A DNA stretch of 64,000 nucleotides. Origin: Fibrobacter sp. UWB15 (GTDB lineage: Bacteria; Fibrobacterota; Fibrobacteria; Fibrobacterales; Fibrobacteraceae). The stretch spans positions 62,001 through 126,000 of the forward strand of contig NZ_FXBA01000001.1 in NCBI RefSeq assembly GCF_900177705.1. Reading direction: 5' to 3'. Shown in pieces: positions 49,334 to 58,312 of this stretch (positions are counted from its first letter, which is position 1; the number at the start of each line of letters is the position of its first letter). The translations under genes were made by a program, and so were the position numbers. The notes under the pieces were generated by a model. It ran no database searches. It had not been told where the DNA came from and was given only the letters and a program-made list of their open reading frames with translations.

Positions 49334-50571
49334 ATGAATCGCTGAAAGAGAGAATGGAGGCGTTTCGCGTCCTTGTGCTTTGGCAGAAGGACGGAAGCTT
49401 TATCAAGGAAAGCGGACTTTCGCCTTTCGCGATGGAACTTGCCTTGGGCGTTTGTCGCAGGCATTTGTACCTGCAATACTTTTTAAAGACTCTCGTAAAG
49501 AAAAAGCCCTCACTTGAAGTGGCGACGGTACTTGAAATGGGAATATTCCAGATGTTCTTTATGGAAATCCCGGACCATGCCGCCGTTTCGACAAGCGTGG
49601 AGCTTGCGAAGGCGGCGAACCTTCAAGAAGGTTCCGCGCGGCTGGTGAATGCGGTGCTGCATGCCGCGCGCAAGTCCGGGCTGCCGGCGCTCCCACCTCA
49701 AAAGGTGCGGCGCGTGTCCATCGAGAATTCGGTGCCCGAATGGCTGGTGCGCAGGTGGTTCGACATTTATGGCGGTACACGCGCCGAAGCGCTCGCGAAA
49801 GCGACGCTTGAGCGCCCCGTGGAATGGATCCGCGTGAATCTGCAGAAGACTTCTGCGCCGGTGCTTGCCCAAAAGCTCGGGCTCACGGGCGCAAGCATTC
49901 TTTACGACCGCTACATTCTGGTGCCCGCCGACGCAAAACTCAAGCTGATTCTGGAATCGGAATCTTTTGCGAAGGGCGAATTCAGCATGCAGAATCCCTC
50001 GGCTTACGAAGTCGTGAAACTGCTGGACTTGAAGCCTGGCCTTAAGGTTTGGGACGCGTGCGCAGCCCCTGGCGGAAAGGCGGCCCTTATGGCCGAGATG
50101 GATTCTTCGCTCGATATTCTCGCTAGTGATGTGTCTGAATCGCGCGTGCTTAAGATGCGCGATGTCGTGGATCGCTTGAGCCTTACGAATGTCCGCGTGG
50201 AATGCCGTGATGTACTCGCTTCTGGCGAGGCTTACCCCTTTGACAGGATATTGCTCGATGTTCCTTGCAGCAACATGGGCGTGATTGCGCGTCGTCCGGA
50301 ATCTGTTTACCGTATAACGCCGGAATCGGTCAAGGAATTGGCAGAATTGCAGTATTCGATTTTGCAGGCTGCCTCGACAAAACTTGCTCCGGGTGGAATT
50401 CTGGTGTATGCAACTTGCAGTCCTGATCCTGAAGAAACCACCAAGGTCATTAACCGTTTTGTCAAGGAACGCCCCGAATTTGAAAAGGTGGGTGAGCCTG
50501 CGTATCCGGGATTAGACGATTCTCGTTTTGATGGATTTTTTGCTCAAGCCTTGCGTCTTAAACAAGCTTGA
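49321..50571 (+). CDS. rsmB: 16S rRNA m5C methyltransferase RsmB
   Basis: 416 residues from TTG 49321 inside the fmt end; in-frame later starts (for example TTG 49327 or ATG 49354) are possible. An N-terminal NusB-like domain (about 10-140, AFRVLVLWQKDGSFIKES) precedes the methyltransferase with WDACAAPGGKAALMAEM, DVSESRVLKMRD, LLDVPCSNMGVIARRPESVYR (catalytic Cys) and ATCSPDPEETTKVI. It methylates C967 of 16S rRNA in E. coli. The gene order fmt-rsmB is common in bacteria, and the overlap implies coupling. Confidence 0.92.
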   Translation: MLLLDESLKERMEAFRVLVLWQKDGSFIKESGLSPFAMELALGVCRRHLYLQYFLKTLVKKKPSLEVATVLEMGIFQMFFMEIPDHAAVSTSVELAKAANLQEGSARLVNAVLHAARKSGLPALPPQKVRRVSIENSVPEWLVRRWFDIYGGTRAEALAKATLERPVEWIRVNLQKTSAPVLAQKLGLTGASILYDRYILVPADAKLKLILESESFAKGEFSMQNPSAYEVVKLLDLKPGLKVWDACAAPGGKAALMAEMDSSLDILASDVSESRVLKMRDVVDRLSLTNVRVECRDVLASGEAYPFDRILLDVPCSNMGVIARRPESVYRITPESVKELAELQYSILQAASTKLAPGGILVYATCSPDPEETTKVINRFVKERPEFEKVGEPAYPGLDDSRFDGFFAQALRLKQA

Positions 50572-50586
50572 GAGTAAAAGGAACTT

Positions 50587-51192
50587 ATGGGGAATTTAAT
50601 AAAGATTGTTTTATTCGCCTTAGGCGTTGCTGTTGCAACATTTGCCCAAAGTGAATCAGGAAATGTGGAAGATATTGCCTTCTCGAAAGCGTATCTCGGA
50701 ATTGAAGGTGGCGAAATCTACCCGTTTGGCGACCTGGCTGATGCAACTAAAAATACTTTGTACGGCGGTCTCAATTTCCGTTATTCCTATTGGAAAAATG
50801 TCGATGGCGTGGTGATGTTTCACTATGCCTACTTTAAGCCTCGTCCCGATGTAGTGCCTTATGACGGAGTGCACCAAGCTTCGGGTAAACTCGGGCTTGA
50901 CTGGCGTTTGCCTGCCATTAGCCCCATTGTGGTTGGTGGCGGCTTTGCTTGCAACTGGACCCGCGCCGACTTGGGTGACGACGTAGTCAAGGATGATATT
51001 TATTGGTTGCCGGGAGGAACGCTTGGCGATAACGAAACAGAATTCGGCTGGTTTGCGCGCTTGAATTTGGCGATTTTTAACACGGAAAATTATCGCGCAG
51101 GCTTTAATGTCTTGTGGGAAGAAATTTGGACTTTGCCTAAGCGTTCTAATATGTTGTATGCGGGCCTTTATATAGAAAGGAAGCTTTGGTAA
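50587..51192 (+). CDS. Outer-membrane beta-barrel protein of unknown function
   Basis: 201 residues with a signal peptide (about 1-21, GVAVATFAQ). The mature sequence alternates strands rich in Tyr/Trp/Phe (GGLNFRYSYWKNVDGVVMFHYAYF, GGGFACNWTRADLG, FGWFARLNLAIF) and ends AGLYIERKLW, with terminal Trp. The texture is that of an eight-stranded barrel such as OmpW/OmpA-like porins. AAAAGGAACTT precedes ATG 50587. It starts 15 bases after rsmB and its stop overlaps the next start (TAATG), tying it to another barrel gene. Confidence 0.72.
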   Translation: MGNLIKIVLFALGVAVATFAQSESGNVEDIAFSKAYLGIEGGEIYPFGDLADATKNTLYGGLNFRYSYWKNVDGVVMFHYAYFKPRPDVVPYDGVHQASGKLGLDWRLPAISPIVVGGGFACNWTRADLGDDVVKDDIYWLPGGTLGDNETEFGWFARLNLAIFNTENYRAGFNVLWEEIWTLPKRSNMLYAGLYIERKLW

Positions 51193-52889
51193 TGAAGAAT
51201 TTTGCTCTCGTATCTTTGTTGACGGCTTCTGTTGCTTTCGCCCAGATTCCGGCCGAAATGGAAGGCATGGAATATGAAACCCGTGCCGATGGAACGTTCT
51301 TGATTGGCGGCCCGACTTATGCCTTTGACCGGCCGATGAGTGCGGGCGGTTTGCATTCTGAAAGTGAACTTTGGACTCCTGCAAAGATGCGGAATCGTCT
51401 GCTGTTTAATCGCTGGTCGGGAACGCCTTCGTGGACTCCGCTTGAACCGGGTGTATGGCTGAAAACAGGCAATGAACTGGGTGACTTGATTTATCAGGAT
51501 TTTATTACCGAAGGTGATGACCGCCCCGAAAACCGGACGCCGATTTTAGAAGGCGGTTTCCGCTCTCCTAGCTACAAAGGCTTGTGGGCAACGGCAAGAT
51601 TTTTCCAGGATGACCATTTCTGCAGTGGCGCTTACGCCTACCGCCGCGATATGGTAGATGACAATTACACGCACTTGGGCGCGAACTGGGCAATGTTCAG
51701 TACGGCATACGGCGGCCTCGGCTACACGAATTCATTCGTGAACGCTTCAATCTTGGCGGGCGAAGAATACCTCTGGACGTATACGGCGACCTCTCGCTGG
51801 ATACCCTCGCATTACAAGCCCCGTGTAGAAGCCCGTGCCGACATCAAGGATTTGTCGTTGACGGTCGCCTACGAAGATATCGAATTTGAAAATTTGCACA
51901 AAAAAGAAGATGGCTCCCGTAAGGAAGTGAACGGCTCTGTTTACTACAAGTGCGGCAAGGCCTGTCAGCAGAAATTCTACCAGATTGCAGCCGGTGTCGC
52001 ATTCCGTGCGGTCGATGATGAAGGTACGGTGTATACGGAACTTGAGGAAGATCGTGTGATGTGGTCTTTCTTGGAAATGCGTGTGCAGCCCTTACAACGC
52101 TTGACCGCTGACGTGACCCTCGGCGTGAACGAAAAAGACTGGCTTGTTCAAGATAGCGTCCAATACTTGGCTCCTGCACCTGAAAATATGGGCGTTGTAG
52201 TGGGTGTCAAGAATATATCAGGTTCTCGCTTGAATCCGCTTGCCGATACGAAGGAGTTTTACGACGGTCGCGAAATAGATTTGACGGCCGACGGCCAGAT
52301 GAACTTGATTCAAGCTTATGCTTCGTATGTAGATACGTTAGGCGGTTTTGTTTCGATCGGTGGCCGTGGCAGCATTTGGGCAGAACATGGTGCCGAAACT
52401 TTCGATGTTGATGAATACGACTATAATGAAGAATATGGGCTGGAAACCCGATTTGGAAATGTTTCTCGCATCGATGCCTGGATTAAGGGCTTGTCTGCAG
52501 AAATGAGTTTCAATACTTGGTACCGCGATATGTTCAAGTTCACGGCCATGGTAGGCTTTGAACATATCGATGGCCCCGTGGAAAATGCCGAAGTGACTCC
52601 GGCTGAATTCTACACCGGCTTTATAGGTGACTGGCTCTTGAACAAGACTTTCAAGATTTCCCATTCGTTGCGCTACAGAAGCGATGCCAAGTGGAATTTG
52701 CGCAGCCAAAATCCGATGGTCGTGAAGGGCGACTGGGCGTGGGATGCTTCGTTCTCGCAGATGTTCCCGAAGTATGGCATTACCTTGACGGGCACGCTCA
52801 TGCATGTGCTTGCGGACGAAGAAATGGAAACGGTTAACGGTGGCTATGACCGCATTCGCTTCATTTGTCAGGCGAGGAAGACTTTTTAG
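51192..52889 (+). CDS. Large outer-membrane beta-barrel protein
   Basis: 565 residues from ATG 51192, with GGAAGCTTTGG-type upstream sequence inside the previous gene. Signal peptide MKNFALVSLLTASVAFAQ. The mature region has many amphipathic strands (for example YKGLWATARFFQDDHFCSGAYAYRR, GGFVSIGGRGSIWAE, KFTAMVGFEHIDG) and ends RIRFICQARKTF with terminal Phe. It resembles barrel proteins of the capsule-assembly or porin type, but no family signature is certain. It is translationally coupled to the smaller barrel gene upstream; the pair may act together. Confidence 0.72.
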   Translation: MKNFALVSLLTASVAFAQIPAEMEGMEYETRADGTFLIGGPTYAFDRPMSAGGLHSESELWTPAKMRNRLLFNRWSGTPSWTPLEPGVWLKTGNELGDLIYQDFITEGDDRPENRTPILEGGFRSPSYKGLWATARFFQDDHFCSGAYAYRRDMVDDNYTHLGANWAMFSTAYGGLGYTNSFVNASILAGEEYLWTYTATSRWIPSHYKPRVEARADIKDLSLTVAYEDIEFENLHKKEDGSRKEVNGSVYYKCGKACQQKFYQIAAGVAFRAVDDEGTVYTELEEDRVMWSFLEMRVQPLQRLTADVTLGVNEKDWLVQDSVQYLAPAPENMGVVVGVKNISGSRLNPLADTKEFYDGREIDLTADGQMNLIQAYASYVDTLGGFVSIGGRGSIWAEHGAETFDVDEYDYNEEYGLETRFGNVSRIDAWIKGLSAEMSFNTWYRDMFKFTAMVGFEHIDGPVENAEVTPAEFYTGFIGDWLLNKTFKISHSLRYRSDAKWNLRSQNPMVVKGDWAWDASFSQMFPKYGITLTGTLMHVLADEEMETVNGGYDRIRFICQARKTF

Positions 52890-52892
52890 GGC

Positions 52893-53972
52893 TTAATGTA
52901 GCAGGGCGAGCGCTTTCAGGCAGAAACTGTTTGCGAAAAATTCTTGGGTCTGGGAAATGTTGACCCACCGAAGCTCTGGAGCGCAATGCTGCGGGGCCTT
53001 TGTTTTAAGGCGTATGTGCAAAACATCGCAATCCATTTTATGGATGGTGATATTGTGCTTGAAATTTCCGATGTTTTGAACGTCTGTAACTTGGTCTGCG
53101 TTGACGTACGCCTCGGCTTGGGAGGGTAGGCCTGCGGTGGCGTTGCGCGGTGATTCAAAATGCGGTAGCGTAAACTGGTTCTTGAAAAATTTTTGCCCGC
53201 CGTGAATGGCTAGAATTTTGTGATCGGCGCTTTCGATGACGAGTACGGTGCCGTGCCAGTCTTTTTGAATGTGTTTCTTGCTGGGCGGAAATTCGACGAT
53301 GCTGTTTTCGGCGAATGCCTTGCAGTTCAAGCGAAGCGGGCAATTTGCACAATCGGGATTCTTGATTTTGCAGACGGTGCGCCCCAATTCCATGAGAGCC
53401 TCGTTGTGCATGTAGGCCTTGGGTGAATCTGCGATTTCGCGGGCGTAATCCCAGTAAGTAGTTAGCGCGTTTTTGGAATCGGTTGGCAAAAAGTCAAGTG
53501 CGAAAAGTCGCGAAAAGATGCGTACCAAGTTGCCATCGAGAATGGCTTCGCGCTCGTGGTAGGCGAGACTTAAAATTGCCCCAGCCGTGTACGCCCCGAT
53601 TCCGGGTAAAGCTTCAAGTTCCCTACGGGTACGGGGAAATTCTTTGCGTTCTGCGATGAGTCTTGCCGTCTTTAAAATGTTTCTTGCACGGCTATAGTAA
53701 CCTAGTCCCTGCCAGTAATTAAAGACTTCTTCTTCGGACGCTTTGACAAGCGTTTCTACATCGGGGAATCGCTTCATCCAGCGTGTAAAATAGTCGCGGA
53801 CGGTAGACACCTGCGTCTGCTGTAGCATGGTCTCGCTAATCCACACCGCATACGGGTCGCGGGGGGCGTCTAAATCGCTCAAGCGCCACGGTAACTCAGC
53901 CGCATTCTTACGAAACCAATCTCGCAAATATTTTAAGATTGCCTTATCCATGTTTTTAATAGCGACGCTCAT
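52893..53972 (-). CDS. mutY: A/G-specific adenine DNA glycosylase MutY
   Basis: Removes adenine mispaired with 8-oxoguanine. 359 residues from ATG 53972 (ATG 53951 is also possible). It has PWRLSDLDAPRDPYAVWISETMLQQTQV with the catalytic Glu, the helix-hairpin-helix LPGIGAYTAGAI, the catalytic Asp in ILDGNLVRIFSRL, the [4Fe-4S] ligands CKIKNPDCANCPLRLNC and a C-terminal NUDIX-like domain that reads 8-oxoG. It is convergent with the barrel gene, with only 3 bases between the stop codons. The N-terminal start is uncertain because no clear ribosome-binding site is seen. Confidence 0.95.
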   Translation of the reverse strand: MSVAIKNMDKAILKYLRDWFRKNAAELPWRLSDLDAPRDPYAVWISETMLQQTQVSTVRDYFTRWMKRFPDVETLVKASEEEVFNYWQGLGYYSRARNILKTARLIAERKEFPRTRRELEALPGIGAYTAGAILSLAYHEREAILDGNLVRIFSRLFALDFLPTDSKNALTTYWDYAREIADSPKAYMHNEALMELGRTVCKIKNPDCANCPLRLNCKAFAENSIVEFPPSKKHIQKDWHGTVLVIESADHKILAIHGGQKFFKNQFTLPHFESPRNATAGLPSQAEAYVNADQVTDVQNIGNFKHNITIHKMDCDVLHIRLKTKAPQHCAPELRWVNISQTQEFFANSFCLKALALLH

Positions 53973-54004
53973 ACCTCAGAGGTGCGTGGCACCGAGCTCG
54001 TTGC

Positions 54005-55450
54005 TCATATCCCGTATGCTTCGCGTTTCAGCTTCCTGAAGAATTCGAACTGGGCCTTGGTCGAAGATTCCATGGTGTACTTGAGGCTGCGTTCATGTGC
54101 GACCTCGCGCATTTTGGCGTAGGTTTCGGGCTGCTCCAGGTACAGCTTGCGGGCATCTTCCAATGCGTTCAGCCAGGCGTCTTCGTCAATCGGCAAGATT
54201 CGGCCTGCGGCTTCATCCATCACGATGTCGTGCGGGCCGCCGTAATTGCTCACGATCGCGGGCGTGCCTGTAGACATGGCTTCGACGACCACGTTTCCGA
54301 ATGTGTCAGTAACGCTCGGGAACAAGAAGAAGTCGGAATCGGCGTAAAGGCTTGCGAGTGTTTCTCCGCCCTGTTCGCCTGCAAAGTGCACGCTGTTGTC
54401 GCCTTCAAAGAACTTCTTGATTTCTTCGAGGTACCAGCCGTAGCCTACGTACATGAGCTCTACGTCGTTGTGTTTTTCTGCAAATTTTTTCCAGACTCCG
54501 TTCAAGAATTCCAAGTTCTTTTCTTTAGAAATGCGCCCGATGAACGAGAATCGCACCTTGCGGTTTTCGTTCTGGATTGCCTCGGTTGCGCCGTTGTACT
54601 TTTCCCAGACGCCCTTGCCGCGCATGGCTGGCGAGAACTTTTCGAGCGGGAGACCGCGGGGCAAAATCTGCACCTTGTTTTCGGGCACCTTCAACTGCGT
54701 CGTGAGAATCTTGGCGTAGTCCTTGCAGGGGCTAACGACGGGCTTGGTCATGCCGTAGAAAATCTTCATGAGCCAGAGAACAAAGTGGAACATCCATTTT
54801 GCTTTCACGAGCGTGCGGGTGTAAGTCGGAACGTCGGTGCGGTAATGGCTAAAGACTTTGATGCCGGCAACTTTGGCGCAGAAGCATACGAGCCAAGCGC
54901 CCGGACTCGGCGTTTCAAATTCAATCAAGTCGACGGGGTAGCGCTTGAGCAGGCGAAGTACCGGGCCCACGCGTGGAATGGCAAGTTCGCTGTTCGCATA
55001 CCCGAGCTGTTCCATGCTGAACAGGCGCGGGAGTAAAATACAGTAGCCGTTTTCGACGACACCGCAGGGGCGCGTGTTGAAGGCGTTCCCGGCGAGAAAC
55101 GCGTGCATGCCGTGGGCGCGCATGTAGGGAATCACGTTTCTCAGGTTGTTCGCGATTCCGTTCGTTTCATCCAGATTGTCCGAATAGAAAAGGATTCGTA
55201 CGTCGTCGGCGGGGTGCTGCTTGCGTTCCTTTTTCAGGTAAGAGCGGAGCTTTAAGAGCTTGGGGATGTTTAGAATGAGTGAGCCGAAAACAATAGGCGG
55301 AATCATGCCCGTGCGCAGATTTCCGGGGGGCTGGTGCTTGAAACCGAACATCTTCTTGAAGGTGCTCGTGACGGTGCGTCCAAAGATAGCCGGACGCGTA
55401 TCTAAAACGTCGGAGGCTTTAAACTTTGTTGAATTTGACGCAGTCGGCAT
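54005..55450 (-). CDS. GT4 glycosyltransferase
   Basis: 481 residues. A poorly conserved N-terminal extension (about 1-75) precedes a GT-B fold: RILFYSDNLDETNGIANNLRNV, a mid-domain HYRTDVPTYTRTLVKAKW, RFSFIGRISKEKNLEFL and the donor-binding EX7E region FPSVTDTFGNVVVEAMSTGTPAIVSNYGGP. Resembles mannosyl/glucosyl transferases acting on lipids. The start ATG 55450 lies 32 bases inside hisA, with AAGGAG ideally placed in the hisA coding sequence, so the overlap is real and coupled. Sugar and acceptor unknown. It is the last gene of the minus-strand cluster beginning with the GDP-sugar reductase gene. Confidence 0.88.
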   Translation of the reverse strand: MPTASNSTKFKASDVLDTRPAIFGRTVTSTFKKMFGFKHQPPGNLRTGMIPPIVFGSLILNIPKLLKLRSYLKKERKQHPADDVRILFYSDNLDETNGIANNLRNVIPYMRAHGMHAFLAGNAFNTRPCGVVENGYCILLPRLFSMEQLGYANSELAIPRVGPVLRLLKRYPVDLIEFETPSPGAWLVCFCAKVAGIKVFSHYRTDVPTYTRTLVKAKWMFHFVLWLMKIFYGMTKPVVSPCKDYAKILTTQLKVPENKVQILPRGLPLEKFSPAMRGKGVWEKYNGATEAIQNENRKVRFSFIGRISKEKNLEFLNGVWKKFAEKHNDVELMYVGYGWYLEEIKKFFEGDNSVHFAGEQGGETLASLYADSDFFLFPSVTDTFGNVVVEAMSTGTPAIVSNYGGPHDIVMDEAAGRILPIDEDAWLNALEDARKLYLEQPETYAKMREVAHERSLKYTMESSTKAQFEFFRKLKREAYGI

Positions 55451-56240
55451 ACTTCACTCCTTTGCCACCGAACAGGTCCAAGGCCGATCCGATGGTGAGA
55501 TCAATCGTTCCGTTAGAAATTTGTTTGCAGTGCTTTAAGTCTTCAAGCGACTTGGCGCCGCCGGCGTAGGTGCAAGGAATGGGACTGTGCTCGGCGAGGA
55601 ACATAATCAGTTCGTCATCCATGCCCTGCTGCTTTCCTTCGACATCGGCGGCGTGAATCAGGAATTCGTCGCAGTAGCGCGAAAGGTCTTCGAGCGTTTC
55701 CTCGTTGACTTCGATGTCAATTAAAGTTTGCCAGCGGTTCGTGGCGATTTTCCAGCGGGGGTGTGCTTCGTCCGGATCGTCGATTTCGTCGTCGGGGACA
55801 AATTGCTTTTTCTTCGCGGAACTCACACGTTTGCAGCTTAAATCGAGCACCAGGTGTTCCTTGCCGACCGTTTTAGAAAGCAATTCCAAACGTTCGCGGC
55901 CCAACTTGCCTTCGGGGAAAATCCAGCTCGTTACGATTACATGAGATGCGCCTGCATCCAGATATTCCTTTGCATTCTCGGCGGTAATGCCGCCGCCTAC
56001 TTGCAGTCCGCCAGGGTAGGCGGCGAGTGCTGCTTTTGCGGCGTCTTCGTTCCCTTTGCCGAGCATAATTACATGGCCGCCCTTAATGCCATCTTTCTTA
56101 TAGAGTTCTGCGAACCAGGCGGGGGAGCGGTCCGTTTCAAAATTCGTCTTGAGACCCGTGCCGCTGTCATTCAGCGAGCTGCCTACAATCTGCTTTACAC
56201 GTCCGTCGTGCAGGTCAATGCATGGGCGAAACTTTGTCAT
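55419..56240 (-). CDS. hisA: Phosphoribosylformimino-AICAR ribotide isomerase, eukaryotic (HIS6) type
   Basis: Catalyses the HisA isomerisation in histidine synthesis. The 273 residues match the eukaryotic form rather than the bacterial one by motif: FRPCIDLHDGRVKQIVG, KGGHVIMLGKGNEDAAKAAL, LQVGGGIT, HVIVTSWIFPEGK, LVLDLSCKR, NRWQTLIDIEVNEETL, EFLIHAADVEGKQQG and YAGGAKSLEDLK recall yeast HIS6 nearly block by block. Catalytic Asp of CIDLHDG and the DVEG Asp are in place. A charged insert (SSAKKKQFVPDDEIDDPDE) is extra. It overlaps both neighbours (one base upstream, 32 downstream). No other his gene is nearby. Confidence 0.88.
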   Translation of the reverse strand: MTKFRPCIDLHDGRVKQIVGSSLNDSGTGLKTNFETDRSPAWFAELYKKDGIKGGHVIMLGKGNEDAAKAALAAYPGGLQVGGGITAENAKEYLDAGASHVIVTSWIFPEGKLGRERLELLSKTVGKEHLVLDLSCKRVSSAKKKQFVPDDEIDDPDEAHPRWKIATNRWQTLIDIEVNEETLEDLSRYCDEFLIHAADVEGKQQGMDDELIMFLAEHSPIPCTYAGGAKSLEDLKHCKQISNGTIDLTIGSALDLFGGKGVKYADCVKFNKV

Positions 56241-57271
56241 TAGTCTTTAACTCCGGTAATGCACCAGTCTAATTTCTTTCCGTGGCTTGCGTCGCTCCTA
56301 CCCCTGTAAAATAGAACTTCGCCGCCAGCGGCAATCTTGAAGGCCTTCTTTGCGATCCAGCCGTCTACTTTGTCTAAAAGGCTTGCCTTCTGGAGCGTCT
56401 TGGCGACGCTGAACTTGAGTGCGGGAACGCTTGCGTCTTGCCATTCGAAGGTCAAGTCGCTCTTGGCGAATTTTTTGCCGCTATAGTTGTCGCTGCCGTC
56501 CTTGATTGTCTTGGGGTGCGCGACCTTGATTCCGGATTCGTCTTTGTAGAGCGCGTATCCGAAGGGCTCGCCTTTTTCGGTGAGCGAAACGCGGCCGGCA
56601 AACAGCGGGGAGCGTGCGCTTGTGCTAAAGTTAATGGAGCGTACGGCCATGTCGGTTGCCTGCACGGTTTGCCAGGTCTGATCCATGTAGGCATATCCCT
56701 TCACGGCAATCGTGTCTTCGTTGTAGGCGATTTTGCCTGCGACGCGACCGTAAGGAATATGCACGTATTGTCCGAAACTTTCCTTGCCGATTTTCCACAC
56801 GCCGTTGCCGGGGACTTTCCCGACTTCGGCCGATTCAAAGGTCACGTCAAGCAGAAATTTGCCACCCTTGTCGGCGGTAAAGTACACGCGGTGATCTTTG
56901 CCCGGCTTGTGCTCCATTTTGTATTCGCCCTTGATGTCGATTGTAGCAGATGCCTTGTCGGCTTTAAGGCGTTCGGGCGGATACTGGCGGCCTACGGTAT
57001 AGGTCTTGCTCTTGAAATTCCAGAAGCTCATGTCGCAGGCGACTTTCTTGCCGGAGCCCGGAATATGGAGCGTGGAATAGTTGATGAAGGCTCGGGTGCC
57101 GTTGTCGAAAACGAACTGATAGCTCCAGGTTTCGTTGAATTCCTTGGCGTTATTCTGGTGCGGCATGAAGTCGTCGACTGACACGCTACGCACGGAACCC
57201 TGCGGCGCAACCACATCGCCTGCAAACGCAAACGACGCGCAAAACAAAAACGCCACAAAAAGAACTATCAT
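56240..57271 (-). CDS. Svf1/CrtC-like double lipocalin protein, exported
   Basis: 343 residues from ATG 57271 (MIVLFVAFLFCASFAFAG, signal peptide; GAGAAGTGAAAAT upstream). An ATG at 57286 would add five residues. The mature part is beta-rich: NETWSYQFVFDNGTRAFINYST, GKKVACDMSFWNFKSKTYTV, QYVHIPYGRVAGKI, GYAYMDQTWQTV and FGYALYKDESG. This recalls the Svf1/CrtC-AttH lipocalin superfamily, where members bind or hydrate lipids or ceramides. Its position between a GDP-sugar reductase and hisA/GT4 genes suggests envelope lipid or glycan work, but function is unproven. Its stop overlaps the hisA start (TAATG). Confidence 0.7.
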   Translation of the reverse strand: MIVLFVAFLFCASFAFAGDVVAPQGSVRSVSVDDFMPHQNNAKEFNETWSYQFVFDNGTRAFINYSTLHIPGSGKKVACDMSFWNFKSKTYTVGRQYPPERLKADKASATIDIKGEYKMEHKPGKDHRVYFTADKGGKFLLDVTFESAEVGKVPGNGVWKIGKESFGQYVHIPYGRVAGKIAYNEDTIAVKGYAYMDQTWQTVQATDMAVRSINFSTSARSPLFAGRVSLTEKGEPFGYALYKDESGIKVAHPKTIKDGSDNYSGKKFAKSDLTFEWQDASVPALKFSVAKTLQKASLLDKVDGWIAKKAFKIAAGGEVLFYRGRSDASHGKKLDWCITGVKD

Positions 57272-57306
57272 ATTTTCACTTCTCATACTACACCACACAT
57301 TCCACA

Positions 57307-58290
57307 TTACAGTCTCAAGTCTTGTCCCATGCCGAGTTTGAGTTCTGTACGACGGCGTAATACCATTTCGTTGAACAGGTCGGTCAGGCTGTCTTCGACG
57401 CTAATCATCGGCTTCCAACCCATGTTCATTGCCTTGGTGGGGTCGCCAATCAAAAGCGGAATGTCGTTACTGCGTTCGTAACCGGGGTCAAAACGGAAGT
57501 CGACGCTGACTTCTGCGATGTCGACGAGCATTTCGGTGAGTTCGCGGAAGGTGTAAGACTTGCCGCAGCAAAGATTGTAGGCTTCGCCCGGTTCAGATTG
57601 GTTCAAAAGTTGAATCATGCCGCGTGCCACATCGCGCACATCGATTACGTCGCGGCTAATGTCGAGACTGCCCGAATAAATGGTCGGCTCTGCACCGTAA
57701 TACTTGATTTTGACAAGCTGGTAGGTAATCGAGGGAATTACGAAACGGCGACTGTGGTGCGGGCCCGTAAAGTGGAAGGGGCGGGCAAAAACCACGTGCA
57801 GTCCGTAAGCGTTCTTGAACTGGTTGCCCAAAAGTTCCATGCAGGCTTTGGAGGTTGCATAAGGCGTAAGCGGATTCGGGGCGTCCGATTCTTTGTGCAA
57901 GTAGGTAAGCTGATGATCGGTGCGACCATAGATTTCACTTGAACTCAGAAGCATCACTTTAGCTTTGGGACAATTCTGGCGCACGGCTTCGAGCAAGTTC
58001 TGCGTGCCGAGCAAGTTGATGTTCAGCGTTTCGTATGGTTTCTTGTAGCTGAGCCCCACCGACGATTGACTCGCCAGGTGGTAAATGTGCGTGGGCTGCA
58101 CGAACTGAATCACGTCTTGCATGTGTTTGAAGTTCAGCAAGTCGCCGTTCAGGTATTCGACGCCTTCGACTTTCTGCCAGGGCTGCGGCTGTTCGTCGCT
58201 AAAACTGTACAGATCGTGGGTGGTTCCCACAAGGCTCGACAGAATGTGGTAGCCCAGGGCTCCTGTTCCACCAGTTACAAGAATACTCAT
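57307..58290 (-). CDS. SDR-family GDP-sugar reductase/epimerase (Rmd-like)
   Basis: 327 residues from ATG 58290 (GGAG 9 bases upstream; a second ATG at 58296 is close). The Rossmann motif VTGGTGALGYHIL, the conserved HLASQSSVGLSYKKPYET, the catalytic SSSEIYG and PYATSKACMELL (YxxxK), and PFHFTGPHHSRRFVIPS are typical of GDP-4-keto-6-deoxy-mannose reductase (Rmd) and related GDP-mannose dehydratase enzymes. It would make a deoxysugar for surface glycans; the adjacent GT4 gene fits. Related substrates cannot be excluded. Confidence 0.85.
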   Translation of the reverse strand: MSILVTGGTGALGYHILSSLVGTTHDLYSFSDEQPQPWQKVEGVEYLNGDLLNFKHMQDVIQFVQPTHIYHLASQSSVGLSYKKPYETLNINLLGTQNLLEAVRQNCPKAKVMLLSSSEIYGRTDHQLTYLHKESDAPNPLTPYATSKACMELLGNQFKNAYGLHVVFARPFHFTGPHHSRRFVIPSITYQLVKIKYYGAEPTIYSGSLDISRDVIDVRDVARGMIQLLNQSEPGEAYNLCCGKSYTFRELTEMLVDIAEVSVDFRFDPGYERSNDIPLLIGDPTKAMNMGWKPMISVEDSLTDLFNEMVLRRRTELKLGMGQDLRL

Positions 58291-58312
58291 ATTCATACAC
58301 TCCTATTGAGCA

